This document shows positions 10,091 to 20,680 of a stretch of 64,000 nucleotides of DNA, in pieces; position 1 is the first letter of the stretch, and each line of letters begins with the position of its first letter. Below the pieces are notes generated by a model. It was not told the origin of the DNA, did no database searches, and saw only the letters and a program-made list of their open reading frames with translations. Source of the stretch: Narthecium ossifragum (lineage: Eukaryota > Streptophyta > Magnoliopsida > Dioscoreales > Nartheciaceae). Location of the stretch: assembly GCA_963920575.1 (NCBI GenBank), contig OY986973.1, positions 4,381,054 through 4,445,053 on the forward strand. Direction: 5' to 3'. Both the position numbers and the translations under genes were made by a program.

Positions 10091-11648
10091 ATGTCTGGTT
10101 CGGAGAGTCCCTCGTCCTCTTCTCCCGACGATCAAGTATCGTCATGCTTGGATTTTTTGCGTTCCTCCGTCAAATCTTTTGATACCTTCTTAGATAATGA
10201 GCGGGATGTTATTCGGTTTCCTAAGATTTTCTTTGATCAAGAAGACTTCATCGATCATAAGAGATATGAGTTGGGTCCGGCAATTACAATCCCATCCTCT
10301 TGGACTGAAGTATTTGAAAAACTACGGGCTTTCTACCCATCCACTGCATGTTCTCCCCTGGTATGCTTGCCCACACTACCTTCTTCCTTTCATCAATGGG
10401 TTTACGGAAGAATCCAGAAGGGATGGCCTGCCTCTGACAGCGATTTTGAGGAATGGATTGAGAGAGCGATGGCCGACCCCATGGAGCAACGTCAGATAAA
10501 ACTGATGCGCCTCGAGGATCTCATCCGTGTCCCTTGTCAACCTGCCGACGATCCATTGCTGTTGTCTCTTCTCTGCTTCTGGAGTGTAGAGTACAACTGT
10601 TTCTTGCTCCCGGACGGCCCCCCTTTCCATCACTATGGCGGATGTCTTTTTTTTATTTATGAATACTCACGTGTTCGGTGAAGATTGCTCTGGGCTTCTC
10701 AAGAGAAAAACTTCCCATGCCGAGCAGTCCCGTTCTTCCGACTACCCTGATGCTTGCAATGCCTACTCTTAGTATTTCAAGGATGAGAGGAGAGTGTCGG
10801 GTGCAATGACCCATCGAGAGGTAATTGCCTTTTTCAACTACTAGTTGAATAGGTTCATTGCTTGCAATCGCTCTACCAAGATGACAAAATCTTGGTTGCC
10901 CTTGGCTGAGCATCTCGCTACATCGGACCAACCGATAGCTTTTGCTTCCCTTCTACTTGGTTTGGCTTATAGGTGTTTGGGAGAGGCGTTTCGGCGTCGT
11001 TTCAAGTGGGGGTATTCTGGCCCTATGTGGCTGGTTCAGTTATGGGCACATGCCTACTTCCTGAACTAGTCAAGTTTGAAAGCTGAGGTGAAGAACTTTT
11101 TACCTATTCGCACGACTTACGACTTTCTGGGGCGTTCCCTCGCTTCTCGGGCGCATCCTCCCAACCTCCCTTTTGCAACCGTTTTCGAGGGGGTGTCGAC
11201 ATTCGACCCTCGACGCCGGTGGATGGCTTGTGACTTCATCGGCTTCCGATGTACCGATCAGTTTAGGGAGATTCACCCCTATTTAGACTGTTGGAGGGAT
11301 GTGTATATCCCTTGAGACTTGGTTGTACTAGATATTGATATGTATCTAGAACCATATTCTCCCAGCTGGTTTGCCCATCAGTTTGGGCTTACTCAACTTT
11401 TGTCGGTACCTTTCTTTATAAACCAACGACGTATGTCTGATAGGTGCAAGATTTCGAGCGTTGATGCCGTCGAGCCTCATCGGCGGTTCCTAGTGGCTAT
11501 GCTGGAGACTAGGTTTCCCGATGATGTCGATCGTCGGCCTCAGTGTTCTGAGATCTTCTCGCAATGGTGGCTGCCATTCAAGAGTCATCTCGTGGCGTTG
11601 ATCAGTGAGTTGTCGCCTCATCTGGTGGCATTGTATTCCAGCGTGTGA
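10091..11648 (+). pseudogene. second PMD-type gene, broken by frameshifts and stops
   Basis: Segments in different frames give consecutive PMD signatures. 10091-10681 has a Ser-rich N-terminus, then EDLIRVP, LLSLLCFWSVEYNCFLLPDG and a damaged ITLADVF equivalent. 10845-11069 has LAEHLATSDQPIAFASLLLG and GPMWLVQLWAHAYFLN. 11100-11315 has RRRWMACDFIGFR. 11319-11648 has LDIDMYLEPYSPSWFAHQFGL and a C-terminal WWLPFKSHL. The order and motifs (PMWLVQLWAHAYF, EPYSPxxFAxQFG) match the aminotransferase-like PMD family, here in a different subgroup from the gene at the window start. Stops at about 10679, 10844, 11067 and 11313 separate the pieces. The copy II counterpart (28401-40360) shares much of the sequence but has lost the N-terminal part. 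The ATG at 10091 is the first in the conserved frame. Confidence 0.7.
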
Positions 11649-13800
11649 GTAGAGTTTCACATGCTTTAGAGTATCAATTATATCTAAATACTTCAACTAT
11701 TCAAGATCACAATCCTATCCGAGCACATATCTTCTACTTATAACATAACAATATATGTTTTTATTTTTTCTATATTTTTTTAATTTTTTTCATAGATGAC
11801 ATGTGCAATGTTATGATCTCTTAAGCTTTCTTCATGATCCATGTAACGAGATTCAAGCCAGTGACTCCCAAACCAGATGGCTTTAGGGCACTAAGTGTAT
11901 AACACCCTTCAGACTCTATCGCTCAAATCATGAAGGCTATAAATCATAACTAGTCATCTTTTTTTTCAGGAAATCCAACCGTTTTACGCGAACACCATGC
12001 TGGCCAGGCACACTGTCCGATTACTAAGTTGAAAATCCTTTTTTTTCATATATTTTGTATATTCAGATAATTGCATGTGTTCATGTATTTTTTGTGATAT
12101 GACATAAAACTGTAAATCTATCATATTGTCATGCTTAGAGTGTAATATCAACTCCTTAACATGTGAAAGTGAGCATGTGCATTAGGATATGTCAAGTTAT
12201 CCTTAAATTATGGTAAAAGTGTTAAAGTATAGAAATAATGTCATGCATAGCCAAATTTACTATCCCTTATATGGCATACAAGTATCAGAATAATTCATAA
12301 GATAAATTTCTAAAACAAACATCTTCATCAATAAATATCATAGTTTCATTCTTTTGACATATGTCAAGGGATGTATAATATCGGTTATCGAAAAAAAAAA
12401 TTAATCATGATATTTATGAATGCTACCCCCCAACTTAAGCGGAATTACCCTCAAGCACGAAAATAGGTTAAGGGATAGAGATAACCCGAGGACACTTCTA
12501 ATGAAACAGTAACCATGGTGATAAGTAAAATCGTATTTACTTATCAAGGTTAATCATGGAAACCATGTATGGTTGTGATGTCGTAATGCATCGCAGCAAT
12601 ATGCATACCATAGTATAGAGACCCTGGAAAATAGTAGAAGAAATACCCTGTGATTGCAATTAAGTAAAGAATATAATAAGCATGCAATTTAGAGAAAAAT
12701 TGGGCAGCATCTCTTTTATTTATTCAAGAAGCACACGAGCTGTACAAAGTTTTCATTGACATCTACTGTATGTAGATACAACCTATACTCCATAAAAAGG
12801 TAAACTACTACTATACGAGCAATCTTAGGATAACCCACACCCGGTGTCGGAGAAGACTCGCAGAGTAGGAAGATTGATTGATTGAACCGGCGGCATGTGG
12901 GATGCCACGAAATAAATAAAGGAAATCCGAATTGGAGTTCAGGTAGGAGACCAACCAGGAAAGGGACGTCGAATCGAGTAGGAATCGGAGTAAGAAGTAT
13001 TGCACAAATGGGACTCGGATACAGTTGTCGTCGTGGGGCCCATTGGGCGTGGCGGTAGGGCAGAAAAAGTGGAAGTGGAATGCCGGCGTAGATGAACGTT
13101 GGCCGGAGGACCTCGTCGGAGAAGAGAACACCACCGGCGTGAGGTGGTGAAGGGTATGACAGCAATGTAGGGTCTTTGGGGACGATTAAGTGGAGGAGAA
13201 TGTTGGAGGAGGGTCATGGAGTGGGATGAAGGTCGGAGGCGAGAAGATCCGGCGAGAGGAGATGGTGGCACACCGATCGGATGTGGAGAAGAAGAGAGGC
13301 GGTGGGGGAGAAACAGAGATAAAGGGGGAAAATGATCGATCTTAGGGCTCAAAGCCCTAAGTCAGTCACCATCCCCTTTATATTTTTTAACGCTCCTAGC
13401 AAATGATCGATCTTACTTGATGTGAAGATCAATCATTTACCACTTGGTAGCATCTCAAGTGATCTGGTTTATAGTTTGGTGACATGTATAAGGGAATAAG
13501 ATCGATCATTTTGTGTTAAAAGATCGATCATACTTATGTGGTCGTTCTGCATTGAAGGGGAGATGGAAAAATCGATCATCAAGGTATTACATTGATGATC
13601 GATCCCCCTAAAACCCCCTCTCTGTCACAACTGGTGTACAAAAATGATCGATATTTTCTAACCCCAGTCCCTGCCTTGTGGTGTTCCCGAGGATGATCGA
13701 TCATCTTCCTAAGGAAGATCGATCATCCAAACTACCAAAACGCAAACACTGTATTAAACTATGGGAATTAAGCCTCTAACCTTGTATACATTAATACTAT
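11649..13800 (-). mobile_element. Ty3/gypsy remnant (3' internal region plus LTR-like part), present in both unit copies
   Basis: 11650-12450 is, in reverse complement, related to the 3' internal region of the complete gypsy element at 56100-56880. Shared landmarks include the TTACGCGAACACCATGCTGG block and CCCCCAACTTAAG. 12690-13745 then looks like an LTR or leader in minus orientation with a GATCGATC hairpin cluster. No coding capacity remains; the ORFs at 12716-13352 on the minus strand have no recognisable motifs. The same arrangement is at 42017-44300, so this insertion predates the segmental duplication. Confidence 0.6.
13331..13735. repeat. GATCGATC hairpin cluster in gypsy remnant, copy I
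   Basis: Repeated ATGATCGATC/GATCGATCAT words are spaced at tens of bases. Nearby perfect hairpins include TTAGGGCTCAAAGCCCTAA near 13343-13361. The cluster is longer in copy II (43711-44272), where about 150 extra bases add more units. Confidence 0.7.
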
Positions 13801-14076
13801 CCCTCCTAGGTTAAAGGTCATACAAAAGTATCCGCTAATATACACTGTAATGAATATTGTATTATGTCACTATAAGTTTTTTTAGTTTGGGTTTCTTGTT
13901 GATGCATTCATTTTATTAGGGATTTATTTCATTATTGTATTACAAATTTACTTCATTTTCAGTCACTCTTTAGTCACACCTCCCTCCCCTACTCTCCCTC
14001 TCAGCCTTTCCTTCTCTCTTCCTAGAACATAATTCTCTTCTTAGCTATCACTTTTCGAAATTCATAGAAGAATATT

Positions 14077-16094
14077 ATGGATGACTATTTCGGTTCATTT
14101 TCAAATAATTGTTCATTTGAGAATGATGTTCTTAGTGAGGAGAGCATCTCCATCAACAGTCGCTATTATACAGCCGAATTTACCACAGATCATGTTAGTT
14201 ATTATCATTATTTTATGGTAATAATGGATAATGTTGCACTTATACATCTTCGCTATATATTTTTATATAGATATTTGAAAGTAGAGAAGATTGGGCGAAG
14301 ATTGTTTGTATGGAGAATGGTATTGTTGTGGTCATTAAAAATTCTGCTAAATTAAAAGACGACAAGCTGCCAAAGTGCCATCTTACGTGTGAAAGATGAG
14401 GAAAGTACAAACCGCCACCAAATCTGGTTGATGGGCAATCCTTAAAAAAAACTGGGATTAAAAAATGCGAATGCCCATTTGAGCTGCGAGGTATACCAAT
14501 ATCTTCATATAGTGTGATGTGAGCTTTAAGGGTTGTTTGTAGTTTTCATAACCATAAATCAGTAGAATATATTGATGGCCATGAGTACCCGTGTAGGTTA
14601 AAACCAATGGAGAAAGATCGCACATCGTGAAATTCTTAGTATTTTGAAAGAAAGAGACCCGTCAAGCACTACGGGGATCAAAAGCATTTACAATGCCATT
14701 TTTACAAACAATCCGCCAAACGAAGCGGTCTAAAATTTGTTAAATATATATTGAAGCAATTAATTAAGAAATAATACTTCCATAATTACCGTATAAATCC
14801 AAACACCAACGAAATTACATATATTCTTTGGGTTCATCCAAAAAGCCTAAAGGTGTCTGTCAACTTTCCGTCCGTGTTGATCATTGATGCCACATACTAG
14901 ACTAATGAGTATCGGATACCTATTGGAGGTTGTGGGTATCACATCCACAATACGAACTTACTCACTTATGTTCACATATCTTAGTAATGAGAGGGCAGAG
15001 CAACAAATGTGGGCATTTGGTACCTTAAAGTAGTGGATGGTTGAAAATGGGGTATCGTTGCCATCGGTGTTTGTTTCAGATCGGGATTTGGCGCTTATTA
15101 ATGTCATTGAAACATGTTTTCCCATGGGATATCACATCCTTTGAATTTGGCACATAAACCGGTGCGTAATGAAGAAATGCGCCCCTATGCTTGGTATGGA
15201 GTGGAAACGTTTTTCTGCATCACGACACTCGCTCATTAATTCATCGACACAGTGGTCTTATCAGCAGAAGTGGTAAGTCGTGCGCAAGGAGTTTCGATGA
15301 TTCGAGGGTGTCCTAAAATACCTTTGGGAGACATGATTACACCCTTACAAAGAGTGGTTTGTTTCAGCATGGGTTGATACATGTATGCACTTTGAGAGCA
15401 ATTCAAGTCAAAGATATAACCATTTTATAGCTCTACTATTTCAATTTTGTTCATTATTGTATTATTTCAATTCTATTCATTATTAAAACACAATGCATTT
15501 TTTTATTACAGGGCAGAGTCTGCACATGCGAGGTTGAAGTTATACTTGGGAGATACCACGTCTATGCACGTATATGGGTTTAATGACGAGAGAGCACGAC
15601 CCAACAAGACATCTCAAGTTGTTGAGATATTAGATGGGATGGATCCACATATGCGAGAGCACATGAAAGACATATTTTTCGACATGGCGGATCCATCACA
15701 AAGTAAAATTTGAGCTCCTTCGTACAACATGGAATATAGAGGTCAACCTACAGGCAGAGATGAGCAAATTAGACGTCACATACCTTCTTCTGCAGATGCA
15801 TCCACATCAGGATCTAGGGTCACTCAACCGACTGCAACATCTCGAGAGGGAGGGAGACGTCGGAGGGGGTCGGGGGTTCATAATACTCAAACGATCCATG
15901 ATCACTCTCCAGTTCCACCCATCCATGATACCTATATTGAGAAATTACCTGTGTCTTCGCAGTGTTATATTTCCCACAATGTTGATGCTCAACTTGACGG
16001 TTATTGTGGATTCAGGGCGATAGCCGCACTAATTTGGTATGGGGAAAAATGTTGGTCTCAAGTACGATTCGAGTTTATGGAAGAGATTGAATAA
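14077..16094 (+). pseudogene. MULE transposase with C-terminal OTU domain, copy I (broken)
   Basis: Read across frames, the region gives an N-terminal leader (MDDYFGSFSNNCSFEND), a FAR1/MULE-type zinc-binding part (CxCPFELRG), a transposase core (LIIDAT near 14880; SVFVSDRDLALINVIE near 15062) and an OTU-like cysteine-protease segment. The OTU part (15729-16094) has DGYCGFRAIAALIWYG, with the candidate catalytic Cys. Stops interrupt it, for example TAG just after the LIIDATY codons at about 14898. About 330 bp covering the SWIM-like zinc finger (compare 61600-61950) is deleted at about 15560. The OTU C-terminal half is missing because the duplication junction cuts it off. MULEs with extra peptidase domains are known in plants. 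Confidence 0.72.
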
Positions 16095-16124
16095 AATAAG
16101 GATCTATATTATCATCTTTATTCA

Positions 16125-16150
16125 AATTGGAATAGGCAGTTGGATAGGCA
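16125..16150. other. tandem-duplication junction (OTU gene fused to PMD gene)
   Basis: Sequence up to about 16133 (CAAATTGGAAT) matches the OTU gene at 62539-62549. From about 16136 (GCAGTTGGATAGG) it matches the PMD gene at 848 onward. Only a few bases of similarity (TTGGA) exist at the two parental ends, so joining by microhomology is more likely than recombination between long repeats. Confidence 0.78.
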
Positions 16151-17116
16151 GTTGTCATCCCAGGTATTATTGCTCACGATCCATGATTTTATTACCTACT
16201 TTAATGTTGATGTGATCTAACCGAGTTCGTATTTTAAAATTGTAGATTATATGGTATCCGTACACACCGCAACGTCTAGCACAATTACTGGCCCTTTGCA
16301 TAGCGGGGTTTGTTGTTTGGAGGAGTCATGTGCCGCTCATATGCTTTGATGTTGTGGAGATGCACCATGCACTACGAGTGATGCGACAATTTGGCCTGCG
16401 ACAAGAGATACCGCCCTCGGTGACAGAGAAACTAGCGCGTTTAAGCTGTCGGGGCAATGTTACTGCAGACTGGGTCACTACGCATCACCAGTATATCACC
16501 CAATGGGTGGAGCGACACTAGAGAATCATTGACGGTGCAGTGGATGATGGTGAGAATCCTGTGTCATATTTACAGTGGTACTGGGGGATCACCAGGCGGT
16601 ATGTCAGTAGGCCTAGATTGGAGGACAGAATGACCTATCAGCCGAACATACACATGCTACGGAAGCTGGTAAATATAATTTGATCGTTAGTAATTAATTC
16701 TTATATTGTGTTAATCTAACCAAACTTTCTAAACTAGCCATTAACAGTATGACACAGCCGAGGAGAATTACATGATGTGTCACGACCGTTTTGGAGTGGA
16801 GCTCGCCAATCGTTTGACACCGATATTCTACTCTATGATGGAGTATTTGCAAATTTGCGGCGGAGATCTAGTTAGTTCACAACAGTCGCAACAGACTACT
16901 GGGCAGACTACTTTCTATGACATACCGATATTTCAAGATATACCAACATCATATCCAGTTATGGGCACGACAAAGGAGGATTTGGAGGGACATATTGAGC
17001 ATGATGTCGGTGTCGGTGCTTTGATGGGGGGAGGGGAGGCTCAACCGTCGAGGAAGAAAAAGATGGCAGTGAAGAAGAAGCAAAAAACTTTGATGTTGAG
17101 ATTGTCTTCATTGTAA
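16136..17116 (+). pseudogene. 3' part of the first PMD gene, copy II
   Basis: This is colinear with 848-1830. It encodes the FDVVEMHHALRVMRQFGL segment, an exon ending near 16668 with donor GTAAATA, an acceptor near 16748 (CATTAACAG) and a last exon ending at TAA 17114-17116 after a Lys-rich tail (SRKKKMAVKKKQK). The stop at about 16519 (GAGCGACACTAGAG) breaks the frame. Copy I has lost the final stop through a 1-nt insertion, so this copy shows the ancestral end. The PMD domain N-terminus is absent because the duplication started inside the gene. Confidence 0.75.
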
Positions 17117-17910
17117 CTTTGGTTTTTTTTTGTTAATGGTTTGTGACAATTTAGAGATGTTAATGATGTTTGATGTAAACGAAATGTAAACGATTTGGAT
17201 TTATATAAAGACTGTGTTTAGATGTGAATAGGGTGGGTGAGTGTTTAGATGTGAATGGGGTGGGTGGGTGTTTAGATGTGAATTTGATGTACGTATTTGT
17301 AAACATCATATTTCTGTTTGATTGTATGGTTGGTTGTACAGAGTGGAAAAGAAATTCAAGTGTGAGGTTACTGTGAGTACCAAGTAAGACTCTTACTAAT
17401 GTACTCACGGAAAAGGTTCCAGTGAAAATATAACTTCAAGTTACGTCTGTCTTACTAATGTACTCACGTAATGTAGACGTAACTCCAACTTACGTCGTAT
17501 AAGGGGCACTCCTATCCGCACTTGTCCTCGGCGCGGTTTGGGGGGAAAGATTAGAGACATAACTCCAAGTTACGCCTTTAATTAAGACGTAACTTGGAGT
17601 TACGTCTTTATTGACAGGATAAAAAAAATGAAAGGCTAAGCTAGCGTGGTGCTGACGTGGCCAAACCATACATACTTTTATAAATACTTTCTTCAAAAAC
17701 ATATTATAATAATAATTTATTATAATAATATTATTTAAAAAAAAATTCAAGACGAAAACAACACCGCTGACAACAGCCATGCTCTGAATAGTCAAACAAA
17801 AAGGAGGGCGGCTAGTCAAACAAAAAGGAGGGCGGCCTGTCACGACTCACGACCACTCTTCTTCATATACATGTCATTCGCTGGCATATCTGAATCCATT
17901 AACTCCCTCC
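17117..17910. other. duplicated SDR upstream region, copy II, with hairpin
   Basis: Colinear with 1830-2583. The GACGTAACTTGGAGTTACGTC-type hairpin is at 17555-17607. A pair of GTTTAGATGTGAATGGGGTGGGTG repeats is expanded here relative to copy I. No gene is seen. Confidence 0.6.
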
Positions 17911-18242
17911 ATGGCTGCTACTGCCTCGCCTGCTGCCCTTGCTGGCAAGGTCGCCATCGTGACCGGCGCGTCACGGGGCATCGGCCGAGCCATCGCCCTC
18001 CACCTCGCGACCCTCGGCGCGCGCGTCGTTATCAACTACACCTCCTCCGCCTCCGAGGCCGACCTCCTCGCCGCCGAGATCAACAGAACCTCCCCTCGCA
18101 CGCGGTCGCGGTGCGCGCCGACGTCTCCAAGGCGGAGGACGTGAAGGCGCTCTTCGACTGCGTCGAGGCCGCCTTCGGCACCAAAGCCCACATCATCATC
18201 TGCAACGCCGGCGTCTTGGATCCGAAATATCCCAAGATAACC

Positions 18243-18605
18243 TGTTGGTTTATAAATAGGTTAGGGTCGCTAATGATGGCTAGACTCAAACCTAATTGGT
18301 TTAACCCATTTAAACCAATCGAACGGTTTAGATAACGGTTATCTAAACCGCTCGGGAACTGCCAAGCATCGGTTCAGAGAGAAGAAGAACTCTTCCCGTC
18401 GAGTGATCTGAGTGAGAACTCTGATTGAGTGAGGAAGAACCAGTGGAGAAGAAGGTGAACTAGAAGAGAAGGAACTTGGGCTGTGGATCCGAGATCCTCG
18501 TTCTTGTAACTGGATCGCCTGAATCACGTAAAACAGATCCAGAGATCGTAGGCTAACGAGTAAGTTCTCGTAATCGTTGCAATTTCATACATAGATTTTT
18601 CGACA
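18243..18605 (+). repeat. Copia-1 5' LTR
   Basis: 363 bp, TGTTGG...CGACA. It contains a 27-nt near-perfect palindrome at 18324-18350 (CGGTTTAGATAAC with its inverse), kept in the 3' LTR at 25965-25991. Confidence 0.93.
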
Positions 18606-18619
18606 TTGGTATCAAGAGC
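18606..18619 (+). promoter_or_regulatory. Copia-1 primer-binding site (initiator Met tRNA)
   Basis: TTGGTATCAAGAGCC immediately follows the LTR. It matches the usual plant copia site TGGTATCAGAGC with one extra A, so it is complementary to the 3' end of initiator methionine tRNA. Confidence 0.8.
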
Positions 18620-19703
18620 CATCTAGATCTGTTTTCGTGGACCGGGGATATTTTTTTTTCTCTTTCTCTTCTCCGTCGGTGTCAAATTCGATCGGTGGTA
18701 GAAAGGAGAATGGTAATATAGTCGGTGGGATGGGATACATACCTGCTGGAATGGCTCTGGTCAAAGAAGAAGATCGAGTTCTTCTCCTTCACCGCCTTCA
18801 TTCCCGTTCCCGGATCCGGCGACACCCATTTTTTTTTTCCCGGTGTTGGTCCGTGATCAACATCATTCGCTGTCCGATCTTCTTTCCTCTGGAGGCGAGA
18901 GAGGAGGCGAAGAAGAGTATGGGGAAGTCGGTGACGAGGATGAACGGCGTCGAAGAACTTTTGCACGGCCGCGGCATCTGACGACGTGGATGAGGCGCAA
19001 GGCTGCCTCCAGAGATTGGAGCCGCTGCCAGATCTTGGAGATCGGGGCTTCACGTTGGACGTCGAGGCCGCAGTTGATGTGGCCGGTGAAGGAGTCCGGG
19101 TTTTTTTTTCGAGAAGGACCCGGAGCGCTGCGTCGCCGCCGCCACGGCCTGGGAGCGCTCTGCCCCGACTGCCAGCGCTAGCCGTGCGGCCGCCAGCTTT
19201 CCTCTCACACTCGGTCGCCCATCTTCTTCCCCCTCACTCCTGGATCGGGATCTCTGACAGAGATCTCTTGGGGTTGGGGCTTCTATTGGTCGGGTTTTAG
19301 TGTTTTTTTGGGGTTGGTGCTTCTATTGTATAATGGAAGCTGTCACTTCCCCGAGAGGTTTAGAACCTCACATGTTAGATTGACTATTTTGACTGTTGAA
19401 ATCCACTGCTTTCCTACAGCTTTGTGAGATATGTGAGATATATTGAATAATCACGAGACTGTCTTGATCTCATAATTTTTGTTCTTATTTTTTTTTATGC
19501 ACTTCCATGTTTAATGTACGCATGTTTACTTGTTTATTATATGCTTGATGTCTAGTTAATGAGTGAGTTCGAAGGTTTAGAATCTAAGACTCTTGGCTCA
19601 ACTAGATACTTATATTGTATTAGCATATAAGATAGAACTTCATTATGTGCTTAATTCCTCGTATAGAACAAGTGTCTTGATTAGTTATGCCTAATTCAAT
19701 GCA

Positions 19704-20315
19704 GTGGAGGACTATTCATTAGAGAGTGTGTTGGCCTATAAGATGAAAGATGGGGACACATTGACCTTGCATACTCACAATATGTGGACAAAGTTCTACT
19801 TTCTTTCTATGGAGTATGGGATTCAACTACACATAGATCGGAAAATGGAAATCTTGCTTGATTCTCTACCCGAGTCGTTGGAAATAGTTGCCAAGGAGCT
19901 AAAGAAGCAACTTGGTAGCTTACATTTCAACAATATTACTCGGAAAATAGAAGGAGAGATAGAGCGAAATGTTCAAAGGAACATACATCGCTCAACGTCT
20001 CTTTCATATGCTCATAGTTATCAAAGTGCAAGAAGAACAAATCACAATGCAAGCAATTTTCCTTGGATAAGGAAGATGGATAATGTGATAGTGAAAAGCT
20101 GTTTTGGTGACATGTTTTTTTATCCCTATGGTTCTTCTAATGCATTTTTAGTTGAGCAAGGAGAGGATATTCCTAGCGAGTTTTCTGATACTGAATCTGA
20201 TCTCACTAAGTCTCCTAGTGAGGATTCTGTGGCTGAATCATATGAGGATCTTAGACAAGTCTCTGAGATTGGGTCTCATGGCACCCCTCCTCCTAAGAAA
20301 TCAAAGCTGCACTAG
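19704..20315 (+). CDS. short upstream gag-like ORF of Copia-1
   Basis: 203 residues. The stretch HTHNMWTKFYFLSMEYGI...EILLDSLPESLE resembles the middle of copia gag (UBN2-type), where a helical repeat is followed by ILxSLPxS. The C-terminus is acidic and Ser-rich (about residues 150-190) and ends in KKSKLH. It lies between the leader and the main gag-pol frame, so the element appears to have a second, partial gag. A fragment of another element captured in the leader is the alternative. No zinc knuckle is present. It is intact, unlike gag-pol. Confidence 0.5.
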   Translation: MEDYSLESVLAYKMKDGDTLTLHTHNMWTKFYFLSMEYGIQLHIDRKMEILLDSLPESLEIVAKELKKQLGSLHFNNITRKIEGEIERNVQRNIHRSTSLSYAHSYQSARRTNHNASNFPWIRKMDNVIVKSCFGDMFFYPYGSSNAFLVEQGEDIPSEFSDTESDLTKSPSEDSVAESYEDLRQVSEIGSHGTPPPKKSKLH

Positions 20316-20680
20316 GGCATAGATTGATCTGAGTCACTTGTTTTATATGTGAATATTATCTTTATGCTCTTTGTATATGTAAATATCATGTTAATTAATG
20401 AAGTTTTATTTAATTGTGAGCATGATATCATATCTTATTAAGTGGGTATATTAGGTTTGAAATTTCTGTTTCGCCTAATAATTGAACTCTTGCGCAATTA
20501 TAGATTAAGTATTAATAGTTTGGCTATGTATTTAGGAATTGATAGAATGTTATAAATATTCTTTTTCGTTACTTTTACATATGTTAGATTATTTTTTACT
20601 TAATTCAAGATATTGCGGCAAGATTTTATAAGATTTTATTGTACTAGTTCCTTATGGTAATTTGTTGTCTCTAAATTAGA

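Noticed and set aside
12716..13352. Minus-strand ORFs of 107-149 aa, duplicated at 43192-43733
   Set aside because: Low-complexity Ser/Pro/Arg products over an LTR-like GC-rich region; the two copies have different stops. Not supported as genes.
18637..19300. ORFs in the Copia-1 leader
   Set aside because: Overlapping frames on both strands in GC-rich leader; no recognised domain.
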